Shown one piece after another: positions 26,867 through 34,534 of a DNA stretch of 64,000 nucleotides; the stretch's first letter is position 1; each line of letters starts with the position of its first letter. The translations under genes and the position numbers were made by a program. A model generated the notes under the pieces. That model did no database searches. It had not been told where the DNA came from and worked only from the letters and a program-made list of their open reading frames with translations. Source of the DNA: Halopenitus sp041821145 (GTDB lineage Archaea; Halobacteriota; Halobacteria; Halobacteriales; Haloferacaceae). The stretch is taken from the NCBI RefSeq assembly GCF_041821145.1, contig NZ_JBGUBC010000001.1, positions 252,569-316,568 of the forward strand, in the 5' to 3' direction.

Positions 26867-27074
26867 TTTCCTACGGCGAGCAATGTCGCGAGCCGGAGAT
26901 ACGGAAACGGATTTGAAGCGGAGAGTGAAGCGAGCGGTTGCGAGTGGAACGAACGAGGTTCAAATCCGGCAGGGCCCATTTTTCGCGGGGTCACGATTCT
27001 ATCCGACACCGAACAGTTCGTTCCGGTGGGTTCGACGGGCGACCTTATAAGGAGATGCTCCACGAACAGCTGGC
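26867..27074. other. Intergenic region with att-like copy and MBL promoter
   Basis: Holds the duplicated tRNA 3' end, a purine-rich stretch (26901-26956), and CTTATAAGG at 27044-27052, which lies about 27 bp before the MBL gene and is its probable TATA box. No gene seen. Confidence 0.6.
26957..26981. repeat. 25-bp copy of the tRNA-Ile2 3' end (attachment-site-like)
   Basis: GGTTCAAATCCGGCAGGGCC and the next five bases are identical to 26845-26869, covering the T loop, acceptor strand and 3 bases beyond the gene. The copies are 112 bp apart. This is the pattern left by integration at a tRNA 3' end, although no integrase or cargo is present between them. Confidence 0.75.
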
Positions 27075-27698
27075 ATGGATCCGATCAGCGTCACGGCCGA
27101 TGCCGAGGAGTTCACTTGCAACGCATATCTGGTCCCCGGAGAGGTGCCGACGCTCGTGGACGTCGGGACGATGCCGGGCGTCGAGGACGTCATCGCCGAA
27201 CACGTCGAGACGATCGACCGCGTGGTATTGACCCACCAGCACGCGGACCACGTGGGCGAACTCGAAGCGGTGTTCGACGCGTTCGACCCCGAGCTGTACG
27301 CCTACGGCGACCACCCACGTCGGGACGTGGAACTGACGGACGGATCGACGATTCGGATCGGTGATGAGAGATGCGAGGTCGTCTACACGCCGGGACACGC
27401 CGCCGATCACGTCTCGTTCGTCGGCGAGGGGAGACTCTACAGCGGCGACGTCGTCGTCTACAACGATGGTGCCTTCGAGAACGGGTCGTTCGGACGAACG
27501 GACATGGCGGGACAATCACGCGAGCGACTCATTGCCAGTCTCGAGAAACTTCTCGATCGACTCCCGGAGACCGTCTCGGCGATGTACGCGGGCCACGGGG
27601 ACGTCTATCGGTCAGCGGCGGGCGAGGATACCGTCCGGGAGGTCGTCGCGCGCGCGCTCGAACGAGCGCGACGAGGCGAACCCAAATACCCGGAGTAA
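27075..27698 (+). CDS. MBL-fold metallo-hydrolase
   Basis: 207 residues. The dinuclear metal motif THQHADHVG (His54, His56, Asp58, His59), then YTPGHAADHVSF, SGDVVVYNDGAF and the last His in YAGHGDVY. This is the glyoxalase II-like branch of the metallo-beta-lactamase fold. Probably a hydrolase of a thioester or similar small molecule; substrate unknown. A strong TATA box about 27 bp upstream suggests a leaderless message. Confidence 0.88.
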   Translation: MDPISVTADAEEFTCNAYLVPGEVPTLVDVGTMPGVEDVIAEHVETIDRVVLTHQHADHVGELEAVFDAFDPELYAYGDHPRRDVELTDGSTIRIGDERCEVVYTPGHAADHVSFVGEGRLYSGDVVVYNDGAFENGSFGRTDMAGQSRERLIASLEKLLDRLPETVSAMYAGHGDVYRSAAGEDTVREVVARALERARRGEPKYPE

Positions 27699-27858
27699 AG
27701 AGCGCGACGGAATCAGCAGCCACGCTCACGAGAATGGGATGTCGGTGAGAACCCGGACGCACCGATTCCGGATGTCGCAGATCTCGACGGGGCCGCGGAT
27801 CGGGATCGAGCGAGCGTCGAGCTGTGAAAGCTGTCGTGTTCGCGCGCGCTTGAGGCGA

Positions 27859-28008
27859 TTACGCCGCTCGACGTTCCTTCGCCTTCGGGCGAAGATTCTT
27901 GTACCCGCACTTGCGGCACTCATCGGCACGCTTGGGGTTGCGAGCGTTACAGCGCATACACACGAGCTTCTCGAGGGTTCGGTTCTCGGCAGCGTCGAAT
28001 TTGGCCAT
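27859..28008 (-). CDS. rpl40e: 50S ribosomal protein L40e
   Basis: 49 residues: starts MAKFDAAENRTLEKLVCMRC and ends KAKERRAA. Four cysteines form a zinc ribbon (CMRCNARNP, then CRKCGYKNLR), the archaeal L40e signature. Basic, as expected for a ribosomal protein and unlike its acidic neighbours. ATG at 28008 (minus strand), TAA at 27859. The 160 bp between this gene and the MBL gene hold no recognisable feature. Confidence 0.95.
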   Translation of the reverse strand: MAKFDAAENRTLEKLVCMRCNARNPKRADECRKCGYKNLRPKAKERRAA

Positions 28009-28058
28009 ACCCACAGGAGACACGGCGTGCTGTAAAAGCTTGCGAGACGAGGGCGCGT

Positions 28059-28328
28059 TCAGGCGCCGGCCTGCTCGATGGCGGCCTCCAAGTCATCCTT
28101 TTGGGTGACGCCGACGAATCGATCGACGACGCCCTCATCGGACTCGACTATCAGCGTGGGCAGGGACCGTACCTGATACTGATTGGCGACGTCCTGTTTC
28201 TCGTCGACGTCTATCCGCTGCAGTTCGAAGGCATCCCCCAATTCCTCCTTCAGTTCGTCGAGAATCGGGTCCTGGGTCTTACACGGGCCACACCAGTCGG
28301 CGTGGAAATCAAGGAGTCGAACGGTCAT
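28059..28328 (-). CDS. Short thioredoxin
   Basis: 89 residues from MTVRLLDFHADW. The redox motif WCGPC (Cys13, Cys16) and the cis-Pro loop VRSLPTLIV are intact. It lacks the first beta-alpha unit of full-length thioredoxin, so it is a compact version. It probably reduces disulfides of cytoplasmic proteins. The frame is open upstream, but the start chosen lies about 30 bp after TATA-like CTTATGC. It is upstream of L40e on the same strand (50-bp gap). Confidence 0.9.
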   Translation of the reverse strand: MTVRLLDFHADWCGPCKTQDPILDELKEELGDAFELQRIDVDEKQDVANQYQVRSLPTLIVESDEGVVDRFVGVTQKDDLEAAIEQAGA

Positions 28329-28689
28329 TACTCTACTGTGGATTGTCGCGGCGTGCGCATAAGAGTTACCGACGCGGACGATGTCGCCACACGATCGGCG
28401 CCGTGATTGATCCACACCGATCCACATCGATCCGGACCGTCCCCGATCCACGAAGGAGTATCGTCGAAGCGTGAAACAACCGACTCGTCCAAGCAGAGTG
28501 GTTCGAGGCGGCGGAGGCGTCTCCTGAGCAGGGACGCTCGGATGTCTCCCGACGGATCCCGGCGGGGTCGACCCGCGTTGTCCGTATCGATGCTTTCCAG
28601 TCGATCCCGAGATGGATTCCTTTCAGCCAAACCCTGGATCGATGCCTTTCAGCCGAAACGTTTACGCGAGTGGGACGGCGAGTTCAATT
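28329..28689. other. Intergenic region (361 bp) between thioredoxin and Sec61beta
   Basis: Contains three 10-bp units starting GATCC at 28409, 28419 and 28429, a three-copy 26-bp tandem repeat at 28586-28658, and a Sec61beta promoter (AACGTTTACGCG at about 28654-28665). No gene recognised. Confidence 0.6.
28586..28658. repeat. 26-bp tandem repeat, three copies
   Basis: Units begin at 28586 (ATCGATGCTTTCCAG), 28612 (ATGGATTCCTTTCAG) and 28638 (ATCGATGCCTTTCAG), exact 26-bp spacing. The array ends just before the Sec61beta promoter. Confidence 0.8.
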
Positions 28690-28851
28690 ATGAGCAGCGG
28701 ACAAAACTCCGGCGGGTTGATGTCCAGCGCGGGACTCGTTCGGTATTTCGACTCCGAGGACAGAAACGCGATCTCGATCGATCCGAAGACGGTCATCGCG
28801 TTCGCGGTTCTTTTCGGCGTCTTCGTGCAGATCATCTCGCTTACGGTCTGA
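28690..28851 (+). CDS. Preprotein translocase subunit Sec61beta
   Basis: 53 residues from MSSGQNSGGLMSSAG. A flexible Ser/Gly-rich N-terminus precedes one C-terminal transmembrane helix (about 33-52, VIAFAVLFGVFVQIISLTV), with the conserved AGLVRYFDSED before it. This is the small, non-essential subunit of the SecYEbeta channel in the cell membrane. The start follows a TATA-like element by about 30 bp. Confidence 0.93.
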   Translation: MSSGQNSGGLMSSAGLVRYFDSEDRNAISIDPKTVIAFAVLFGVFVQIISLTV

Positions 28852-28951
28852 GGCGGCCGAAGCGTTCACGGGACTGCTGACCGATCGACGACGGCTCCGA
28901 ACCGCCGTGTGGAACGCGCACTTTTTCCCGACTGCACCCCCAGCTACTGGC

Positions 28952-29545
28952 ATGAAGGCAGGCGTTATCGCCGTCCAAGGGGACGTCTCCGAACACGCCG
29001 ACGCGATCCGGCGTGCAGGGGACCGACGCGACGAGTCGACGACAGTCGTGGAGATCCGCAAATCGGGGATCGTTCCGGAGTGTGACGTGGTATTGGTTCC
29101 CGGCGGCGAATCGACGACGATCTCGAAACATCTTCATCGGGAAGGAATCGCCGAGGAGATACGTGCACACGTCGCTGCCGAGAAACCCGTCCTCGCGACG
29201 TGTGCGGGGCTGATCGTGCTCTCTCGGGACGCCAAGGACGATCGGGTCGATCCGCTCGGAGTGATCGACGTCACGGTCGACAGAAACGCGTTCGGGCGAC
29301 AGCGCGACTCCTTCGAGGCGGCGATCGACGTCGAGGGGCTTGACGAGCCGTTCCACGCGGTGTTCATCCGGGCGCCGGCTATCGACGACGTCGGCAAGGG
29401 GGTCGAGGTGCTCGCCAGGTGGGATGACCGTCCCGTCTGCGTCCGCGACGGACCGGTCGTGGGAAGCTCCTTCCACCCCGAACTCACTGACGATCCGCGG
29501 ATCCACGATCTCGCGTTTGCTCCCGAACGGGAGGTCGAGGCGTGA
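28952..29545 (+). CDS. pdxT: Pyridoxal 5'-phosphate synthase glutaminase subunit
   Basis: 197 residues from MKAGVIAVQGDVSEHA (15 more codons open upstream). Class I glutamine amidotransferase signatures: VPGGESTTISKHL, nucleophile Cys in VLATCAGLIVLS, and the His-Glu pair in SSFHPELTDD. It supplies ammonia to PdxS for vitamin B6 synthesis; pdxS is not in this window. The stop overlaps the start of hisE (TGATG). Confidence 0.93.
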   Translation: MKAGVIAVQGDVSEHADAIRRAGDRRDESTTVVEIRKSGIVPECDVVLVPGGESTTISKHLHREGIAEEIRAHVAAEKPVLATCAGLIVLSRDAKDDRVDPLGVIDVTVDRNAFGRQRDSFEAAIDVEGLDEPFHAVFIRAPAIDDVGKGVEVLARWDDRPVCVRDGPVVGSSFHPELTDDPRIHDLAFAPEREVEA

Positions 29546-29871
29546 TGACCGACGAAACTTCGGGGGACCGGGAGAGCGCCGACGGACCGACCGTCCTCGA
29601 CGATCTCTTTTCGACGATCGAGGAGCGGAAACGGGAGCTTCCGGCGGATTCGTATACGGCATCGCTTTTTACTCACGAGAAGGGCGAAAACGCCGTGCTG
29701 GAGAAGATCGGCGAGGAAACGACGGAGACGATCCTCGCGGCGAAAGATGACGACGACGACGAACTGCTGTATGAAAGCGGCGACCTCCTCTATCACCTGC
29801 TCGTGCTGTTAGCGATGAAGGACCTCGATATCGACGACCTGCGCGAGGAACTCGAATCGCGGTTCGGCTAG
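29545..29871 (+). CDS. hisE: Phosphoribosyl-ATP pyrophosphatase
   Basis: 108 residues from the ATG at 29545; a GTG one codon earlier is the alternative. The MazG-like all-alpha fold has the metal motif EKIGEETTETILAAK and LLYESGDLLYHLLVLL. It catalyses the second step of histidine synthesis. Its start overlaps the pdxT stop by one base, so the two unrelated pathways share a transcript. Confidence 0.93.
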   Translation: MTDETSGDRESADGPTVLDDLFSTIEERKRELPADSYTASLFTHEKGENAVLEKIGEETTETILAAKDDDDDELLYESGDLLYHLLVLLAMKDLDIDDLREELESRFG

Positions 29872-29948
29872 GCGATCGAGGTAGTCATCGACCGCGATCA
29901 ACCCCTGGGTCAAAGCATACTTACCGCCAGCGCGGCGAGTATACCGTA

Positions 29949-31199
29949 ATGAGTACCGAGACGGAGAAAACGAACGACGACCGGCGGAAATACGAGTTCC
30001 GCAAGGTGATAGAGGAACTCCAGGAGTACGAGGGCTCCGGAACGCAACTCGTTACGATCTACATCCCCGAGGACAAACAGATCGCGGACGTGGTCGCACA
30101 CGTCACCCAAGAACACAGCGAGGCGGCAAACATCAAGTCCAAGCAGACGCGAACCAACGTCCAGGACGCGTTGACGAGCATCAAGGACCGACTCCGGTAT
30201 TACGACACTTTTCCGCCCGAAAACGGGATCGTGATCTTCTCAGGAGCAGTCGATTCAAGCGGCGGACGAACGGAGATGGTGACGAAGACGCTCGAATCCC
30301 CACCGGATCCGATCGAATCGTTCCGGTACCATTGCGATTCGAACTTCCTGACCGAGCCGTTAGAGCACATGCTAGCGGACAAGGGCCTCTTCGGGCTCAT
30401 CGTGCTCGATCGCCGCGAGGCGAACGTCGGCTGGCTGAAGGGCAAACGCGTCGAGCCCGTCAAGTCCGCCTCCTCGCTCGTGCCCGGCAAACAGCGTAAG
30501 GGTGGACAGTCCGCCCAGCGATTCGCCCGGCTGCGACTGGAGGCGATCGACAACTTCTATCAGGAGGTCGCGGAGATGGCTAATGACCTCTTCGTCCCGA
30601 AACGCCACGAAATCGACGGGATCCTCGTGGGCGGTCCCTCCCCGACCAAAGACGAGTTCCTCGACGGGGATTATCTCCATCACGAGCTTCAGGACACGGT
30701 CCTCGGCAAGTTCGATGTCTCCTATACTGACGAATCCGGGCTCTATGACCTCGTCGACGCCGGACAGGAGGCTCTTTCGGACCAGGCGATCGTCGAGGAC
30801 AAAAACCAGATGGAGGAGTTCTTCGAGAACCTCCACACCGGCGAGAAGGCGACCTACGGGTTCGAGCAGACGCGTCGGAATCTGATCATGGGATCGGTCG
30901 ATCGGCTGCTGCTTTCGGAGGACCTGCGCTCCGACGTCGTCATCTACGAGTGTCCGAACGGCCACGAGGAGTACGAGGTAATAGACAGCCGCCACACCAC
31001 ACCGGACCACGAGTGTTCGGAGTGTCGCGAGGAGGGGGAGGTACAGGACCGCGAGGACGTGATCGAACACCTGATGGGGATCGCCGAACAGCGCGGGACC
31101 GAGACCATATTCATTTCGACTGACTTCGAGAAAGGCGAGCAATTCCATGATGCCTTCGGCGGCATCGGTGGCATTCTACGATACTCGACGGGCGTGTAA
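29949..31199 (+). CDS. prf1: Peptide chain release factor aRF1
   Basis: 416 residues. The stop-codon recognition motif NIKS is at 61-64 and the peptidyl-tRNA hydrolysis motif GGQ at 185-187 (KGGQSAQRF). Domain 3 has a zinc-ribbon-like pair (YECPNGHEEYEVI, ECSECREEG). It ends translation at all three stop codons. Length is standard for archaeal aRF1. A TATA-like CATACTTACC lies about 30 bp upstream. Confidence 0.96.
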   Translation: MSTETEKTNDDRRKYEFRKVIEELQEYEGSGTQLVTIYIPEDKQIADVVAHVTQEHSEAANIKSKQTRTNVQDALTSIKDRLRYYDTFPPENGIVIFSGAVDSSGGRTEMVTKTLESPPDPIESFRYHCDSNFLTEPLEHMLADKGLFGLIVLDRREANVGWLKGKRVEPVKSASSLVPGKQRKGGQSAQRFARLRLEAIDNFYQEVAEMANDLFVPKRHEIDGILVGGPSPTKDEFLDGDYLHHELQDTVLGKFDVSYTDESGLYDLVDAGQEALSDQAIVEDKNQMEEFFENLHTGEKATYGFEQTRRNLIMGSVDRLLLSEDLRSDVVIYECPNGHEEYEVIDSRHTTPDHECSECREEGEVQDREDVIEHLMGIAEQRGTETIFISTDFEKGEQFHDAFGGIGGILRYSTGV

Positions 31200-31269
31200 G
31201 CGTCCGACTATCGGCCCTCTCGAACGTGGAGGAGGGATCGTCACCGACGATCCTGGCACCGGATCTGCC

Positions 31270-31659
31270 TCACAGGAACTCGCCGACCTGTTTTGTGCGG
31301 CGTTCGACGTCGAAATGCGGGTCCTCGAGTTCGGTCGCGAGCCGATCGAGCGTCAAGAGAACGTCGACGCCCTCACGTTCGGCATACTCGAACAGTTCGA
31401 TGATCGCCGGACGATTCACCGCTAGCGATCCGAGCTTCCCGCAGGCAAGCAGGAACGCGACCCCGCCGCCGCCGTCCGGGATCGTCTCATTGATTTCGGA
31501 GGGATCGGTGGTCACCGTCTCGGCAAGTGACGACGAGTGGGTCCGTAGACAGTCGAGACAGACCGCGACCGTCTCCTCGGGCACGTGATCGACGTACTCA
31601 CGCAGATCGGCCGGCACGCGAACCGCGAGGAGATCGTCGCCACAGTCGGGACAGGACAT
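31270..31659 (-). CDS. Zinc-ribbon protein (DUF6276-like)
   Basis: 129 residues from MSCPDCGDDLL (the frame is open for 93 more codons in shadow sequence). Two CxxC pairs (Cys3/6 and Cys34/37) suggest a zinc ribbon, followed by an Asp/Glu-rich helical part with GGGGVAFLLACGKLGSL. It matches the haloarchaeal DUF6276 family from memory; function unknown. It converges with aRF1 (70-bp gap) and is downstream of atpD on the same strand. Confidence 0.75.
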   Translation of the reverse strand: MSCPDCGDDLLAVRVPADLREYVDHVPEETVAVCLDCLRTHSSSLAETVTTDPSEINETIPDGGGGVAFLLACGKLGSLAVNRPAIIELFEYAEREGVDVLLTLDRLATELEDPHFDVERRTKQVGEFL

Positions 31660-31750
31660 ACCCATGGGTGGAGTCGACGAGAAATAAAGGGCCGCAAAAG
31701 AATGCGATCGGGCGATTGGAACAGCGTCGGATCGGCCTGAACCGATTCGG

Positions 31751-32443
31751 TCAGTCCGCGGAGACGGTTTCGGGTGAATCGGAGTCGGCCTGACTCTCGG
31801 CTTCCTCTTTGGCCTCCTCAGCTTCCTTTTTGGCTTTGATCTTCTTGAGTCGGAAGATCTCCTCGCGTTCCTGTTCTTCGAGTTTCTGCTCGATGTACTC
31901 CTGGTTTTCGTACAGTTGCGGAAGTAGCGTGAACTCAAGGGCGTTGACGCGGCGTTTGGTGGTCTCGATCTCCTCGAGCATCTTCTTCATCGCCGTCTCG
32001 ACCTCCGCCGCAAGGATGATCGTCTCCAGCAGTTCCTCGTAGGCGTCGGCCGCCTCGTCGATCCGCGCCGAGGAGCCGAGCAGGCCGTAGCCTCGTTCGT
32101 CGAGCGACTTCTTCACTTTCGAGGACTCGATCTGGGGAACCACGACGCCCATGATGTTCTTCGATCGGGTCGTGATCTCCGGGTGCTCTTTGAGCGCCGC
32201 GGCCGCCCCGCGGACGGCGACGTCGCCCTCCATCGCACGGGCCATGTCGATCGTGCGCTGAGCCCGCTCGTAGTCGGCCGACAGGTCCGAACGGACGTCC
32301 TGTGCCTGATCGAGGACATCCATGAACTCCATGATGAGGCCGTCACGTTTCTGCTCGAGGGTGTCGTGGCCCCGCTCGGAGAGCTCGATGCGATCCTCGA
32401 TCGCCATGAGGTTCTTCCGAGTGGGTTTGACGTCCTTGGCCAT
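31751..32443 (-). CDS. atpD: A-type ATP synthase subunit D
   Basis: 230 residues. The archaeal/V-type D signature KPTRKNLMAIEDRIELSERGHDTLEQKRDGLI opens the protein, which is a long alpha-helical hairpin forming the central stalk with F. The C-terminal 40 residues are a Lys/Glu/Ala-rich tail. The gene lies about 3.4 kb downstream of atpB, separated from the rest of the ATP synthase genes by a secreted-protein gene and a divergent regulator gene. Confidence 0.95.
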   Translation of the reverse strand: MAKDVKPTRKNLMAIEDRIELSERGHDTLEQKRDGLIMEFMDVLDQAQDVRSDLSADYERAQRTIDMARAMEGDVAVRGAAAALKEHPEITTRSKNIMGVVVPQIESSKVKKSLDERGYGLLGSSARIDEAADAYEELLETIILAAEVETAMKKMLEEIETTKRRVNALEFTLLPQLYENQEYIEQKLEEQEREEIFRLKKIKAKKEAEEAKEEAESQADSDSPETVSAD

Positions 32444-32549
32444 CTCTTGGCCGAATGTTGCTGCCCTAGGAGGTTAATAGTTGTCTGTTTGCCCCGTCGG
32501 ATTGAGGCGGGCAGCAGCGACGCGACCGGTCCCGAAACGCGTCGTCGTG

Positions 32550-34376
32550 TCAGTCGTCCTCCTCTTCAGTGTCTTCCTCTTCGGTGTCTTCGTCATCTTC
32601 GCCGTCTTCCTCCTCATCGGCATCGTCATCGTCGCCGTCTCCGTCGTCATTTTCCTCTTCGGCGTCTTCGTCATCTTCCGCGTCGCCATCTCCGTCGGCC
32701 TCTTCATCCTCGGCGTCTTCGTCATCACCATCCTCGTCCTCTTCATCATCCTCGTTCTCTTCATCATCCTCGTCCTCTTCGTCGCCATCCTCATCCTCTT
32801 CGGCGTCTTCCTCTTTGCGTTCGTCTTCGTCATCATCACGCTCGTCGTCCTCTACATCCACCTCCGCTAACGTCAAGGTGCCATCGGATCCGGTCTCGAA
32901 CTCCAATTCGGCCTCGAAGGACCCCTTCACGAGCGTCACCTCGAGTTCGTCCGTTGCGGTCGTCTCGAACGAGAGCGTGCCGTCCTCGCTCGTGGTTCCG
33001 ACTGGCTGGCCGTCGACGTAAGCGGTCACGTTGGCGACGCCCTCGCCATCGTAGCGTACCTGAACCGTGAAAGTGCCGTTATCGACGCTTCCATCGACCG
33101 CGAGGTGTTGCCGTATCTCCTCATCCTCGCGCTCCTCGTCGGCGGGCTCGCGAAGCGTTAGTTCCAGTTCACCCTCTCGGTCGCCCTCCTCGATTTCGAT
33201 ATCGACGTCATCGTCGTGGGGGAGCATCACCGTCACGCGACCGTCCGCATCGGTGGTGCCCGCAGGCTCGTCATCGAGTTCGACGACAGCACCGTCCACG
33301 GGGTCGCCGTCGGCGGTCACCCGTAGCGTCACGTTCTCGCCGGCCTCCGGATTCCCTTCAAGGAGCGACACGGAAAGCGGACGGTCCGTGGCGTCCTCGC
33401 CATCCTCCTCGTCAGCGTCGTCGGCCGTCTCGCGCGGTTCGATCTCCTCCTCGAGTTCGAACACCGCTCCGGTCTCGCCGTCCACGCTCACCTCGGCTTC
33501 GCCCGTCGCGTTGGGTCCGACGAACGCGAACTCGAACTCGTAGTAGCCGTCGTCATCACGGTCGAGCGACCGAAGCGTCCACTCGCCTTCACGGTCGTTC
33601 GCGAGCGCGTCCCGCGCGGTATCGAGCGCGTCGCTTCCGTTTACGAGAAAGCTCCCGTTGCCGGGCTGGGGACGTTCGAATTCTCGCGAACGCTCGCCGT
33701 CGTCGTTTTCGACTTCGATCGAGATGCCGCCGTCGGTCTCCAAGCTGAACTCGCCGTCCCGCTCGCCCGTGTACTGGGCCAGAAGCGCCGACGTGCCGGC
33801 ATTCGTCAGTCGATCGAGCCGTTGGCGAGCCGCCTCGTTCCCGCTTCGATCGTAGCCGGCCGCACGAAGCTCCAGCGCCGAGACGTCGGCAGCCCGTTCG
33901 TCAAGTCGATCGAACGAGCGCTCGATCGTGGTCGCGCGCGCCGAGAGCACGGCCAATCGTTGGGCGTACTCGCTCCGGGAGAGATCGCCCGCCTCGTAAG
34001 CCGCAGTGGCGTTCTCACGGGCGTTTACGACCGAATCGGTGCGCTCGCGAAGCGTCGCCGCTCGCGCCGCAAGGATCGCAGCACGCTCGGATTCGGTGGC
34101 GTTCTCGGTGGCCGCCGCCAGCGACGCCGCCTCGATGTCATCGCTCACCTCGTCATCAGTGACTGCGATCACCGTCGCGAGTTGTTGGCCGGTCGTCGCC
34201 TGCGACCGGTCCGTCGTCTGATTCTCGGTTCCGTTCTCAGTCGGGTCGCTCGGACCGGCCTGGGGCCGAAGGGTCTCGCCCACGTCCGAACTCACGTCGG
34301 CGACCGCCGCACCAGGAAGCGAGCCCACGAGCAGGCCAAGCGCCAGGAGGACAACCAGTAGTCTGGTCGAATTCAT
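32550..34376 (-). CDS. Secreted protein with Ig-like domains and polyacidic C-terminal tail (DUF7096-like)
   Basis: 608 residues from MNSTRLLVVLLALG. A Sec signal peptide (1-26) precedes a helical region (about 70-210), a PepSY-like stretch (about 245-315), two carboxypeptidase-regulatory/Ig-like beta domains (GENVTLRVTADGDPVDGAVV and TFTVQVRYDGEGVANVTAYV), and a C-terminal tail of about 105 residues that is almost only Asp and Glu. No membrane anchor or catalytic motif is visible. N-terminal part fits the haloarchaeal DUF7096 family from memory. It is divergent from a membrane-anchored winged-helix gene, which may regulate or sense it (inference). Confidence 0.75.
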   Translation of the reverse strand: MNSTRLLVVLLALGLLVGSLPGAAVADVSSDVGETLRPQAGPSDPTENGTENQTTDRSQATTGQQLATVIAVTDDEVSDDIEAASLAAATENATESERAAILAARAATLRERTDSVVNARENATAAYEAGDLSRSEYAQRLAVLSARATTIERSFDRLDERAADVSALELRAAGYDRSGNEAARQRLDRLTNAGTSALLAQYTGERDGEFSLETDGGISIEVENDDGERSREFERPQPGNGSFLVNGSDALDTARDALANDREGEWTLRSLDRDDDGYYEFEFAFVGPNATGEAEVSVDGETGAVFELEEEIEPRETADDADEEDGEDATDRPLSVSLLEGNPEAGENVTLRVTADGDPVDGAVVELDDEPAGTTDADGRVTVMLPHDDDVDIEIEEGDREGELELTLREPADEEREDEEIRQHLAVDGSVDNGTFTVQVRYDGEGVANVTAYVDGQPVGTTSEDGTLSFETTATDELEVTLVKGSFEAELEFETGSDGTLTLAEVDVEDDERDDDEDERKEEDAEEDEDGDEEDEDDEENEDDEEDEDGDDEDAEDEEADGDGDAEDDEDAEEENDDGDGDDDDADEEEDGEDDEDTEEEDTEEEDD

Positions 34377-34534
34377 CGGTTTTGAGAACGGGCCACGAAG
34401 GGGTATATCCACGACACCGTCCCGGTCGTTTGCGGATGGTTGCATCGTATTTCGCGATTGTTTCGGACCGTTGCAGTGCGTTTCACACGAATCGATCTGG
34501 GGGTTTAACCGCCGCGATGGAGTAGTGCCTCCCG

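Noticed and set aside
26881..26981. Second complete tRNA-Ile gene
   Set aside because: Only the last 25 bases match; no acceptor 5' strand, D arm or anticodon arm can be folded upstream.
32481..32870. Plus-strand ORF rich in Val, Phe, Leu and Ile that looks like a membrane protein
   Set aside because: It is the complement of the Asp/Glu codon tail of the secreted protein: GAC/GAG runs read backwards give GTC/CTC codons.
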